From: M0108 sp937862735
GTDB taxonomy: Bacteria; Pseudomonadota; Gammaproteobacteria; Chromatiales; Chromatiaceae
Direction of reading: 5' to 3'
Length of the DNA: 64,000 nt
Assembly: GCA_937862735.1 (NCBI GenBank)
Contig: CALMDH010000138.1
Span: forward strand, 1-64,000
Positions 27,471 to 35,301 of this stretch are shown here, piece after piece. Within the stretch, counting starts at the first letter, position 1. Each line of letters opens with the position of its first letter. The notes under the pieces are model-generated. The model had not been told where the DNA came from. It saw only the letters and a program-made list of their open reading frames with translations, and searched no databases. The position numbers and the translations under genes were made by a program.

Positions 27471-28495
27471 TAGCGTTCCCCCGGCCCCGGACGGCGGGGA
27501 CGGCCTTGCAGGAGGAGGTTGGGGTCCCGCGCCAGGTCTTCCGCCAGCCGGTCCAGCCGGCCGGTCAGACCGCGCAGGTCGTTCAGCAAGGCGGTCAGCT
27601 CGGGCAGGCCGTCGCGGTTGAGGGTCTTGAGCATGGGTGCTGCCTCGCCCGCCAGCTTGTCGAGACGGCGGGCCGCCTCGCCCACCGAGCTGGCCGCTGT
27701 CGCGGCGGCCTCCAGGGTGACCCCGGCTCGTTCCGACAGCCCGGGCAGGGTGGCGATGGTCCGGGTCAAGTCGTCCAGGGCCGGTCCCAGCCGCTCCAGG
27801 TAGTCGTTGAGGGTACTCGTGGCCTGGGCCAGGCCGGCCGCGGCGGTCCTGGCGTCACCCAGGGTGGTCCGGAGGTGGCCCCGATCATCCTCGCCGAGCA
27901 GGGTGCGGAGGCTGGCCAGGGTTTGACGCAGTTCGGTCGCCGCCCCTTTCGCCTCCTCCAGCAGTTCCGTCCCGGTGTGCTGAAGACGGGCCAGGTCCGA
28001 CAGTTCGGCCTGGATGACCGGGTAGGGTGCCCCCGGTGCCGCTTCCAGGGGCGGACTCGTCCCCTCGCCGCCGCGCAGTTCGATGAAATAGAGCAAGCCG
28101 GTGAGGCCCTGGGTCGCCAGGCGGGCGGTGGTGTCGGCGCGGATGGTCACTTCCCGCCGCACGTCGATCAGCAGGCGGACGCGCGGTCGAGCCCCCTCAC
28201 CCGCCCCCTCGCTCCCTCCAAAGCCGGCCGAGTTGGGGGACTCGCTGCCGGCCGGGCTGTCGGGCCCGCTAGCGGTCACGATGCCGGCCTCGCGCACCTT
28301 GCCCACGTCAACCCCCTGGAACTTGACCAGGGATTCGGCGGTGATCCCCGCCACCGACTCGGGGGGGTAGACGGCATAGGTGCGGTAGTCGGCGGTGGGA
28401 CCCACGCCCACCAACCACAGGGTGGTCACCAGGAAGACGCTGCTAAGCACGAGGACGAAGAGCCCGACCAGGGCGTAGTTCACCCGCGGTTCCAT
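27470..28495 (-). CDS. MlaD-family MCE lipid-transport protein
   Basis: A 341-residue periplasmic substrate-binding protein anchored by one helix (YALVGLFVLVLSSVFLVTTL, residues 7-26). The MCE domain (about 35-155) includes YPPESVAGITAESLVKFQGV and is interrupted by a Gly/Ser/Pro insertion near residue 80. The rest is a long helical region with heptad-like Ala/Leu repeats, as in MCE proteins that form needles across the periplasm. The ATG at 28495 is chosen for its GGAG box; the gene then overlaps the ATPase gene by 16 bases. Confidence 0.87.
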   Translation of the reverse strand: MEPRVNYALVGLFVLVLSSVFLVTTLWLVGVGPTADYRTYAVYPPESVAGITAESLVKFQGVDVGKVREAGIVTASGPDSPAGSESPNSAGFGGSEGAGEGARPRVRLLIDVRREVTIRADTTARLATQGLTGLLYFIELRGGEGTSPPLEAAPGAPYPVIQAELSDLARLQHTGTELLEEAKGAATELRQTLASLRTLLGEDDRGHLRTTLGDARTAAAGLAQATSTLNDYLERLGPALDDLTRTIATLPGLSERAGVTLEAAATAASSVGEAARRLDKLAGEAAPMLKTLNRDGLPELTALLNDLRGLTGRLDRLAEDLARDPNLLLQGRPRRPGPGER

Positions 28496-29355
28496 GCCCG
28501 ACTCCGTGCCGCCCCGCGAGGGCCCTGGAAGAAGGCGACGAGTTCCGGCTCCTCCCGCACGCTCAACTCCGCCGGGGTGCCGGTGGCGAGGATGCGCCGG
28601 CGGCCGAGGAAGGCGACGCGGTCGGCGACCCGCCACAGGCTGTCCAGGTCGTGGGTGCTCATGACCACCGTCACCCCCAGGGACTGGTGCAGGCCCAGGA
28701 CAAGGTCGTCGAGGGCCCCGGCCCCCACCGGGTCCAGCCCGGTGCCAGGCTCATCCAGCACCAGCAGGTCCGGGTCCATGGCCAGGGCGCGGGCCAGGGC
28801 GGCGCGCTTGTGCATGCCGCCGCTGAGTTGGGAGGGGTATTTGCTGGCGGCGTCGGGGGGCAGGCCGACCAGCAGCAGTTTGAGCATGGCGATGTCACGG
28901 ATCTGTCGGGCCGGAAGCCGGGTCTGCTCCTTGAGGGGGACGGCGATATTTTCGGCCACCGTCAGAGAGTTGAACAGGGCCCCATGCTGGAAGGTGATGC
29001 CGATGCGCTGGCGCAGCCGGTTGGCTCCGGTCTCGTCCAGGTCCTGGGCCTCCTCGCCGAAGAGCAGCACCCGTCCGGCGGTGGGGTGGGCCAGCAGGAT
29101 CATCTCCCGCAACAGCACCGACTTGCCGCAGCCGCTAGCCCCGACCAGGGCCAGGATCTCCCCCTGACGCACATCCAGGTCCAGGCCTTCGTGGATGCAG
29201 GCCGCGCCGAAGCAGGTGCGGATACCGCGCATCGCCACCGGCAGCACGGCGGAGGCCAGGGTGGGTGCCGTTGCGTTGGGCAAGGGGGTGGACCATCCGG
29301 TCAGCGTTGGCGAAGGCGGGACGGCAGGGGAGGTGGGCATGGATGCCGCGACCAT
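28480..29355 (-). CDS. MlaF-like ABC transporter ATPase
   Basis: A 291-residue ATPase of the MCE/Mla lipid transport class. After a Pro/Ala-rich N-terminal tail of about 40 residues come Walker A GASGCGKSVLLREM, the Q-loop FQHGALFNSLTVAENI, signature LSGGMHKRAALARAL and Walker B LLVLDEPGTGLDP, then H-loop STHDLDS. The MxKRAALARAL pattern is typical of MlaF rather than of ordinary importers. It partners with the permease directly upstream. Confidence 0.9.
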   Translation of the reverse strand: MVAASMPTSPAVPPSPTLTGWSTPLPNATAPTLASAVLPVAMRGIRTCFGAACIHEGLDLDVRQGEILALVGASGCGKSVLLREMILLAHPTAGRVLLFGEEAQDLDETGANRLRQRIGITFQHGALFNSLTVAENIAVPLKEQTRLPARQIRDIAMLKLLLVGLPPDAASKYPSQLSGGMHKRAALARALAMDPDLLVLDEPGTGLDPVGAGALDDLVLGLHQSLGVTVVMSTHDLDSLWRVADRVAFLGRRRILATGTPAELSVREEPELVAFFQGPRGAARSRAWNRG

Positions 29356-29358
29356 GGC

Positions 29359-30597
29359 TCAGATGCCCAGCTTGCTGTAGACCACCGAGAAGGCGGCATC
29401 GATGACGATGACCCAGACGATGGCCTGGACCACGGCGGTGGTGGTGTGGCGGCCGACGCTGTCCGCCCCGTCCCGCACCAGGAAGCCCTGGAAACAGCCG
29501 ACGATGGCGATGGCGGCGGCGAAGACCGGGGCCTTGGCCAGGCCGGTCATCAGGGTGTTGAGGGTGACCGCCTCGGGGATGCGGCGGATGAAGGTCTCCG
29601 GGACCAGGTCCAGCATCAGGGCCGACATGACCATGCCGCCCATCACCGCCGCCAGGTTGGCGAAGACGGTGAGCAGGGGCAGGGCGAGAATCAGTCCCAG
29701 GGCCTTGGGCAGCACCAGTAATTCCAGGGGGGAGACGCCGATGCTGCGCAGGGCGTCGATCTCGTCGGTGACCATCATGGTGCCGATTTGGGCGGCGTAG
29801 GCCGAGCCGCTGCGGCCGGCGACGACGATGGCGGTCATCAGGGGGCCCAGTTCCCGCAGCACCGTGAGGGTGACCAGGTCCACCACGTAGAGATTGCCGC
29901 CGTAGAGGCGCAACTGGACCCCGGACTGGTAGGCGATCACCACCCCGACCAGGAAGGAGAGCATGCCCAGCACCGGCAAGGCGCGCCAGCCATCCAGCTC
30001 CACGACCTGGAGGATCTGCCGCCAGCGCAGACGCCCAGGGTGGGCCAGGACGCGCGGGAAGGCGAGGGCGGTCTCGCCGAGGAACGACAACAGCCCCAGG
30101 CCTTCTCCCATTCGCTCCCAAGCGCCTTGCCCCACCCGCGCCAGGACCGGCGGGGCCGGGTTGGGTCGGAGGGCTGCCAGGTCCTCGGCCGCGGCCGCCA
30201 GCCGCTCGCGTACCAGGGCCAGCAGGCTGAGGTGGGGGGCCGTGAAGCCGCTGAGTTGCACCGCCAATCCTTGAAGAGCGAAGGCCTCGGTCAGACGATG
30301 GAGCTGGAGGGCCCCCGCCGTATCCAGGGCCAGCAACCCGCGGCCATCGAGGTTCAGGGGCTCCGCCAGGGGCGGACTGGAGCCGGCCTCGGGCTGAGGA
30401 ACCGCGATCTCCCCCCCGCGAGCGCTCCCTAAGTCGGGTCGGGGAGGCATGCCAGCCAGGTCGGCCAGGGTCAGGGTGGTCCAGTGCCCGCTGACCAGGA
30501 GGGTGCTTCCGTCCGGGCTCCAGAGGAGTCGCGGGCCGTCGGTAGGCGCGGCCTGGCCGTGACCCGGGACAAGGGCCTCAGGACGAGAGGGCGACAA
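29359..30597 (-). CDS. MlaE-family permease with N-terminal STAS-like domain
   Basis: A 412-residue membrane protein. Residues 1 to about 130 are soluble and STAS-like (LLVSGHWTTLTLADL, LDTAGALQLHRL). From about 150 it is a MlaE permease with five helices and the family motifs VLRELGPLMTAIVVAGRSGSA and GTMMVTDEIDALRSIGVSP. In canonical Mla systems the STAS subunit is the separate MlaB; here it is fused, as in many proteobacterial MCE operons. It is the first gene of the four-gene lipid-transport operon (permease, ATPase, MCE protein, lipoprotein). Confidence 0.9.
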   Translation of the reverse strand: MSPSRPEALVPGHGQAAPTDGPRLLWSPDGSTLLVSGHWTTLTLADLAGMPPRPDLGSARGGEIAVPQPEAGSSPPLAEPLNLDGRGLLALDTAGALQLHRLTEAFALQGLAVQLSGFTAPHLSLLALVRERLAAAAEDLAALRPNPAPPVLARVGQGAWERMGEGLGLLSFLGETALAFPRVLAHPGRLRWRQILQVVELDGWRALPVLGMLSFLVGVVIAYQSGVQLRLYGGNLYVVDLVTLTVLRELGPLMTAIVVAGRSGSAYAAQIGTMMVTDEIDALRSIGVSPLELLVLPKALGLILALPLLTVFANLAAVMGGMVMSALMLDLVPETFIRRIPEAVTLNTLMTGLAKAPVFAAAIAIVGCFQGFLVRDGADSVGRHTTTAVVQAIVWVIVIDAAFSVVYSKLGI

Positions 30598-30922
30598 GGG
30601 GCATGGGCTCCGGGAGAAAGCGTGAGGGATAGGGTATCCGCCATGAATTCATCCTCAACTTTACCCCATCCGCAGGCCGGCTGCTCACCTCCAGCTTACC
30701 TTCGGCTATACGAGCCCCGACCGGGGCATTATGATGAGACCCTGCCTTGATCAGCCGCTGGCTGGGGGAAAAGGACACCAGGGAAATGCCCATCCATGCT
30801 CGTCAATGAATGGGGAAAGGCCCATCACTGAATTGACCCTGGCGCCCAGGCTCCCCCCTTCCCCCAACCCTCCTCCCCCGCTGGTCGCCGGCGGGCGTGG
30901 TAACCCAAGCCGGTAATTCGCC
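30598..30922. other. Divergent intergenic region without recognisable gene
   Basis: A 325-base gap between the lipid-transport operon (minus) and a small hypothetical gene (plus). A compact hairpin GCCCC-GACC-GGGGC is at 30714-30727. No riboswitch, RNA gene or convincing promoter was recognised. Confidence 0.4.
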
Positions 30923-31231
30923 ATGGCCCCTCCCCCCAAAAAGTACCAGGGCATTCACGCCGACCAGTTCGGTGGCATGACCCCCACCGGCAACATCATC
31001 CGCGATGCCTGGGTGTTCGCCATCATTCCGGAAGAGCAGGATTGCGCCGGCTGGCTGGTCGCCGGCATCGACGACCTTTACGACAAGGTCGCCGCTGCCT
31101 GGGAGCCTTACGGCCATCTGCCTTCGCGCCTCCCCCCGGAGCTGCGGGAACGCCATGCGCGCATCCATGGGGCCGCGGTCGCCCGGGCCAGGGAACTGGG
31201 CTGGGATCCCGAACTGGGCGACGATGACTGA
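30923..31231 (+). CDS. Small hypothetical protein
   Basis: A 102-residue soluble protein with no signal or membrane segment. Notable strings are YQGIHADQFGGMTPTGNIIRDAWVFAIIPEE, an acidic DDLYDKVAAAWEPYG helix, a basic RLPPELRERHARIH helix and an acidic tail ending in DDD. The third-position GC is high, as in neighbouring genes, which supports it being coding. I do not recognise the family. It is followed after 87 bases by another small unknown gene in the same direction. Confidence 0.6.
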   Translation: MAPPPKKYQGIHADQFGGMTPTGNIIRDAWVFAIIPEEQDCAGWLVAGIDDLYDKVAAAWEPYGHLPSRLPPELRERHARIHGAAVARARELGWDPELGDDD

Positions 31232-31318
31232 GGGACCGGCCGTCCCCCAGAGTGGCGATGGCCGAGGCGATGCCGACCAGGCGCTTGCGCCTTGACCTTA
31301 GCCTGGAGGTCCCTCCGA

Positions 31319-31777
31319 ATGGCCCAGTACCTCATTCGCGAGACCTTCTTTCGCCCCACCGAGCGGGGGCGCGCGGCCAGCACCCTGCCGGCGGAACTGG
31401 TCAATGGTCTGCGCTTGCTCCTCAGCCGTCATGGACGGGACTGCCTCTTCCTCCCCATCCGCGCCATGCAGTACCAGGCCGTCATCGAGCGCCGGGAGGT
31501 CATCTTTGTCGACAGCCAGGGCGGCTATGCCCATCAGGATGGCGTCGGCGGACGCCTGATCCGCCTCGCCTGGTACTTTCCCCCGGGCGCTGAGCGCCTG
31601 GCCCTCGACGCCCCGGTGCCTTGCGAGATCCTCCACTACTTCCCCGATCAGGGCGAACTGCACCGGCGCCTGGTGGCCGAGCTGCGGCCCCTGGTCGCCG
31701 CCAGCCTGGCCCGTCAGCGACAGCATCCCGCCGGGGATCGCACCGTCATCCCCTTCCGTCCCCGCCAGACCCCCTAA
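31319..31777 (+). CDS. Hypothetical protein
   Basis: A 152-residue soluble protein of unknown family. It starts MAQYLIRETFFRPTERG and contains the strand-rich CLFLPIRAMQYQAVIERREVIFVD, then RLIRLAWYFPPG and a helical C-terminal part ending in a basic RPRQTP tail. The ATG at 31319 is chosen because a strong GGAGGT box lies eight bases upstream; a start nine codons earlier lacks one. It is probably cotranscribed with the preceding 102-residue gene. Confidence 0.65.
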   Translation: MAQYLIRETFFRPTERGRAASTLPAELVNGLRLLLSRHGRDCLFLPIRAMQYQAVIERREVIFVDSQGGYAHQDGVGGRLIRLAWYFPPGAERLALDAPVPCEILHYFPDQGELHRRLVAELRPLVAASLARQRQHPAGDRTVIPFRPRQTP

Positions 31778-31838
31778 TCGGCTTCCCGGAGCGGGATGCC
31801 AGAAATTAGAGGCCGCAAGCGCCGGGAGGCGGCATGCG

Positions 31839-31854
31839 ATTGACATTTGTCAAT
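31839..31854. promoter_or_regulatory. Perfect palindrome TTGAC-N4-GTCAA (CRP/FNR-family-like site)
   Basis: ATTGACA and its exact reverse complement TGTCAAT flank two bases. The core TTGAC-N4-GTCAA fits the binding pattern of NnrR/Dnr-type regulators of the CRP/FNR family. It lies in an AT-rich patch about 170 bases before the pentapeptide-repeat gene; an AT-rich TTAATTAATAATATTAT follows and could hold a -10. Confidence 0.35.
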
Positions 31855-32025
31855 TATGAATGCCCGATTAATTAATAATATTATGGGTTTTCTATCAGCC
31901 TGGTGAAACGTCGTCACCCCGCGGCCTATCCCGCCGGCGTGACGCGACGCCCGGCCAGCGGCAAGCCCCAATGGGCCAGCTTCATCCTCACCATCGAGTA
32001 GTACGAGGGCGGCAGTCAAGCAAGC

Positions 32026-32880
32026 ATGATCGAGATCTTTCACAAGGAAACCGGCGCGGTCCTGGCCAGGCTGGAGGTCCCCGCCCTGACCAGGGCGGAT
32101 TTGCGCTACCTGGCCCTGTCCGGGGCGGATCTCAATGGCCAGGACCTGAGTGGGGCCAACCTGGCCTCCTGCGATCTTGCCGGGGCCGATCTGCGCAACG
32201 CCCGCCTGCAAGGGGCGAATCTCCTCAATGCCAACCTGGCGGGTGCCGATCTGCGCGGCGCCAACCTGGCTGGCGCCCAATTGGGCTCGGAGGACCCCAC
32301 GCGGGCGGCCCGGCTCAATGGCGCCGACCTGTCCGCGGCCAAGCTGGAGGGGGCCGACCTGCGCAAGGCCGGGGCGCGCCGGGCGCGGCTGAACGCGGCC
32401 AATCTGGATGGGGCCGATCTGCGGGGGATCGATTTCAGCGGGGCCGATCTCGGTCAGGTCAACGCGCGCAAGGCCTTCTTCATCCGCGCCAACCTGAGCC
32501 AGGCCAACCTGGAAAGCGCCGACTTGCGCGATAGCCATCTGAATGACGCCAATCTGGCCAAGGCCAATCTGCGCGGCGCCGACCTCTCCAGTCGTCATGA
32601 TGACGGCTTCAGCGTCATCAACCTGGCCAATCTGGAGGACGCGGATCTCACCGGCGCCAACCTGCGCAACGTCTCGGCCCAAAACGCCAATCTGCGCAAC
32701 GCCAACCTCACGGGCGTGGACTTCAACGGCGCCGTCCTCGGTGGGGCCATCCTCCATCACGCCAATGTCACCGATGCCGATTTCACCGCCGTGGAACTGG
32801 CCAGCGTGACCATGGAGTTCGCCAACTTCTCCCGGGCGCGTAACGCCGTCGTGCCGGCCTACAAAAAGAACCTGCGGTGA
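32026..32880 (+). CDS. Pentapeptide-repeat protein
   Basis: A 284-residue protein consisting almost entirely (about residues 28-275) of A(D/N)LXX pentapeptides, such as ADLNG, ANLAS, ADLRN, with Leu or Phe at the centre. The run is expected to form a right-handed quadrilateral beta-helix. No signal peptide is present. Some relatives mimic DNA and protect gyrase, but most have no known role. A short insertion (SSRHDDGFSVIN) interrupts the coils near residue 190. It is monocistronic with two strong hairpins downstream. Confidence 0.85.
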   Translation: MIEIFHKETGAVLARLEVPALTRADLRYLALSGADLNGQDLSGANLASCDLAGADLRNARLQGANLLNANLAGADLRGANLAGAQLGSEDPTRAARLNGADLSAAKLEGADLRKAGARRARLNAANLDGADLRGIDFSGADLGQVNARKAFFIRANLSQANLESADLRDSHLNDANLAKANLRGADLSSRHDDGFSVINLANLEDADLTGANLRNVSAQNANLRNANLTGVDFNGAVLGGAILHHANVTDADFTAVELASVTMEFANFSRARNAVVPAYKKNLR

Positions 32881-32891
32881 GGGGTGGCCCG

Positions 32892-32978
32892 GCGCCGGCG
32901 TTTCCCGCCGGCGCTCGTTGCCACAGGATCGCGGGCGGCGGAAGCGGGTAAGGAACCAGGCCTGGGTAGCCCCAGGCC
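32892..32978. terminator. Two GC hairpins between convergent genes
   Basis: A nine-base stem GCGCCGGCG/CGCCGGCGC (32892-32914, loop of five) and an eight-base stem GGCCTGGG/CCCAGGCC (32959-32978, loop of four) lie between the pentapeptide-repeat gene (plus) and the parvulin gene (minus). Neither has a T-run, so termination may be inefficient or Rho-assisted. Confidence 0.4.
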
Positions 32979-32999
32979 CGAGGTGCTGGACCCGCGGCG

Positions 33000-34076
33000 T
33001 TAGGGGGTCGGGGGGGTCATCTCGACCTTCGCCGCCTGCTTGAGGGCCTCGACCTTGGCCGCCAACTGCTTCTTGACCTCCTGATTCTTGAGCTGGGTCA
33101 TGATCCGGGCCTCGACCTGCTCGAAGGGGACGATCTCACTGGGGGTCTTCCCCTGGGACTTGATGAGGTGATAACCGAACTGGGTCTCCACCACCCCGCT
33201 GACTTCACCATCCTGGAGGCTGAAGGCCGCCTCCTCGAAGGGCTTGACCATCTGGCCGCGCCCGAAGCTGCCCAGGTCGCCGCCCTTCTGGGCGCTGGGA
33301 CAGGTCGACTCGGCCTTGGCCAGTTCAGCGAAATCGGCGCCGCCCTTGATCTTGGCCAGGAGGTCCTCCGCCTTCTGCTTGGCGGCCGCCTTGGCCTCAG
33401 GCGTGGCCCCGGCGTCGGTCCCGATCAGGATGTGGCTGGCGTGGAGGGACTCGGGCTTCTTGAACTTGTCCGGATTCTGGTCATAGAACTGCCGGGCCTG
33501 TTCGGGGGTGATGGTGACCTTGGCGTCGACCTCCTGCTGGATATAGGTCCCGATCTTCAGATCCCGGGCCAGGTGGACCTTGAACTGCTCTTCGGTGATC
33601 CCGGTCTGGGCCAGGGCCTGCGCAAAGGCCTCGGGCGTGCCGAGGCGGGCCTTCGCGGCCTCGATCTTGGCCGCCACCTGCTGGTCGAGGTCGGCGATGG
33701 CGACGTCCTTGGCCGCCTGATACAGCACCTCCTGGGCGATGAGCGTGTCCAGGGCCATGGCCTCGATCTGCTGCCGCTGGGCGGGATCGGTGGGGGCGGG
33801 CATCCGCGACTGGGAGAGCATGGCGCGCAGGGCGCGATTCAAGTCCCCGGCGGTGATAGGCACCTCATTGACCTTGGCGATGACGGTGCTGGCCTCCACC
33901 GCGGGTGCCGCGGCCGGGGCCGAAGCGGGTGCCGCCGCCGGAGCGGGGGCGGCCTGACTCGCCGCGGGGGCCGGCGTCGCCGGGGGGGTGTCGGCGGCGG
34001 CCGCGCTGAGGGGGCTCATGCCCAGGATGGCGGCCAGGCTGGCCAGGGAAACCTGAAGTCCTAAAGCGAAACGCAT
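33000..34076 (-). CDS. Periplasmic peptidyl-prolyl isomerase, parvulin/SurA-like
   Basis: A 358-residue exported foldase. A signal peptide (residues 1-27, ending SAAAA) is followed by an Ala/Pro linker of about 35 residues, a SurA-N/PrsA-like chaperone domain (about 65-205; ITPEQARQFYDQNPDKFKKP) and a parvulin domain (about 206-300) with LHASHILIG, GGDLGSFGRGQMVKPFEEAAF and VVETQFGYHLIKS. A C-terminal helix with Lys/Gln repeats ends the protein. It resembles PpiC-type foldases that help outer-membrane proteins. The internal ATG at 34076 is chosen because it gives a proper signal peptide. Confidence 0.9.
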   Translation of the reverse strand: MRFALGLQVSLASLAAILGMSPLSAAAADTPPATPAPAASQAAPAPAAAPASAPAAAPAVEASTVIAKVNEVPITAGDLNRALRAMLSQSRMPAPTDPAQRQQIEAMALDTLIAQEVLYQAAKDVAIADLDQQVAAKIEAAKARLGTPEAFAQALAQTGITEEQFKVHLARDLKIGTYIQQEVDAKVTITPEQARQFYDQNPDKFKKPESLHASHILIGTDAGATPEAKAAAKQKAEDLLAKIKGGADFAELAKAESTCPSAQKGGDLGSFGRGQMVKPFEEAAFSLQDGEVSGVVETQFGYHLIKSQGKTPSEIVPFEQVEARIMTQLKNQEVKKQLAAKVEALKQAAKVEMTPPTP

Positions 34077-34208
34077 GGCGAGGATCTCTTGCTGGAGAAA
34101 AAATGTCCGGCGATGATACCCATTCCCACGCAAAAAGGTGATAGACCCAGCGCAAATCCTTGCTTCGGCTTTCTTAACCTTGATGCCCAATCCTACGGAG
34201 ACAACCCA

Positions 34209-34715
34209 ATGAACAAGAATCTGCTCGCCGCCGCCCTTGGCGCGCTGGTGCTCACCTCGCCTTTCATGGCCCAGGCGGGTGGCCCGGATGCCACCTTCGG
34301 ACCGGGTCCCGGCTTCGGCCCGGGTCCTGGCTTCAGCCCGGCACCCGGCGCCGGCTGCCCCCTGCACGGCCAGTGCCTGATGGGCGACTGGGGCCCCGGG
34401 GGCATGGGCCCTGGACGCATGGGTCCCGGCGGCGGCATCGACGCCCATCTGGCCATGATGACGGCGCGGCTGGGGCTGAGCCCGGAACAGCGGGACGAGA
34501 TCCGCAACATCCTGGAAGTCCAGCAGGCCACCCGTCAGGTCATCGCCACGGCCCTGCGCGAGGCCATGCGGGAGCAGGTGGACAGCGTCCTGACCCCGGA
34601 ACAGCGGGCAATGCATGAGCGGATGATGGCATGGCGCGATCAGGGCGGGGGTGGTCCTGGCCATTGCGCCCTGGGGCAGGGCATCCCGCCGCGCTGGCGG
34701 CCCGCCGGTCAGTGA
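34209..34715 (+). CDS. Spy/CpxP-like periplasmic protein
   Basis: A 168-residue exported protein. The signal peptide (LLAAALGALVLTSPFMAQA) is followed by a Gly/Pro/Met-rich region (GPGPGFGP repeats, GGMGPGRMGPGGG), then a helical domain with two LTxxQ-type motifs, LGLSPEQRDEI and VLTPEQRAMHE. These motifs mark the Spy/CpxP family of periplasmic chaperones or metal-responsive regulators. A GGAG box precedes the ATG. It is divergent from the parvulin gene, and the lipoprotein gene starts five bases after it ends, so an envelope-stress role for the cluster is plausible. Confidence 0.75.
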   Translation: MNKNLLAAALGALVLTSPFMAQAGGPDATFGPGPGFGPGPGFSPAPGAGCPLHGQCLMGDWGPGGMGPGRMGPGGGIDAHLAMMTARLGLSPEQRDEIRNILEVQQATRQVIATALREAMREQVDSVLTPEQRAMHERMMAWRDQGGGGPGHCALGQGIPPRWRPAGQ

Positions 34716-34719
34716 CGAC

Positions 34720-35259
34720 ATGACCTCCTGGCCGCGCTGGCTCCGTAACCTCGCCCGGCCCGCCCTGCTGGCCGGGCTCCTGGGGTTACTCACGGCCTGT
34801 GGCACCCAGGTCGAGGTCTGGCAGGGAAGCGAGCATGAGACCGCCCGCCAGGCCCTGGCCTTCTCCACCCTGGTCCTAGCGGTCAGTTCCGACCTGCCGG
34901 GGGCGGAGGAGGCGGTCACCAGCCTGGCCTTTGCCCTGGAAACGGAGTTTCTCTACCGCCACAACCGCGTCGTCCCCCAGGGCGGTGATCTCCGGGTGGC
35001 GGTGAAGATCCGCCACCTCAAGGACGTGCCGCGGGAGACCCGGGTCTGGCTGGGCAGCCTGGCGGGCAGCAGCGAACTGCGGGCGGACATCCGGGTCACC
35101 GGCCCCCGGATCAAGCCCTTCACCTTTAGCATCGAGGCCCAGTCCCGCGGCGCCACCACGACCGAGGACTTTCTCTCCGGCAAGGGGGGCAGCACCGAGG
35201 ATCTGACGCAACGGGCGGCGGCGATCATCGTCGGGGAACTGCTCGACCCCGACGCCTGA
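34720..35259 (+). CDS. Lipoprotein, DUF4410-like
   Basis: A 179-residue predicted lipoprotein with lipobox LLTACGT (Cys near residue 27). The mature part has LVLAVSSDLPGAEEAV, an alternating strand region with DLRVAVKIRHLKDVPRETRVW and a C-terminal helix QRAAAIIVGELLDPDA. This arrangement resembles small lipoproteins with a DUF4410-type fold, but the match is weak. The ATG at 34720 is five bases after the Spy-like stop codon. Confidence 0.6.
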   Translation: MTSWPRWLRNLARPALLAGLLGLLTACGTQVEVWQGSEHETARQALAFSTLVLAVSSDLPGAEEAVTSLAFALETEFLYRHNRVVPQGGDLRVAVKIRHLKDVPRETRVWLGSLAGSSELRADIRVTGPRIKPFTFSIEAQSRGATTTEDFLSGKGGSTEDLTQRAAAIIVGELLDPDA

Positions 35260-35301
35260 CCGCCCGCTGACCGACTCACGACCAGCGTCCTGGGTCTGGG
35301 C

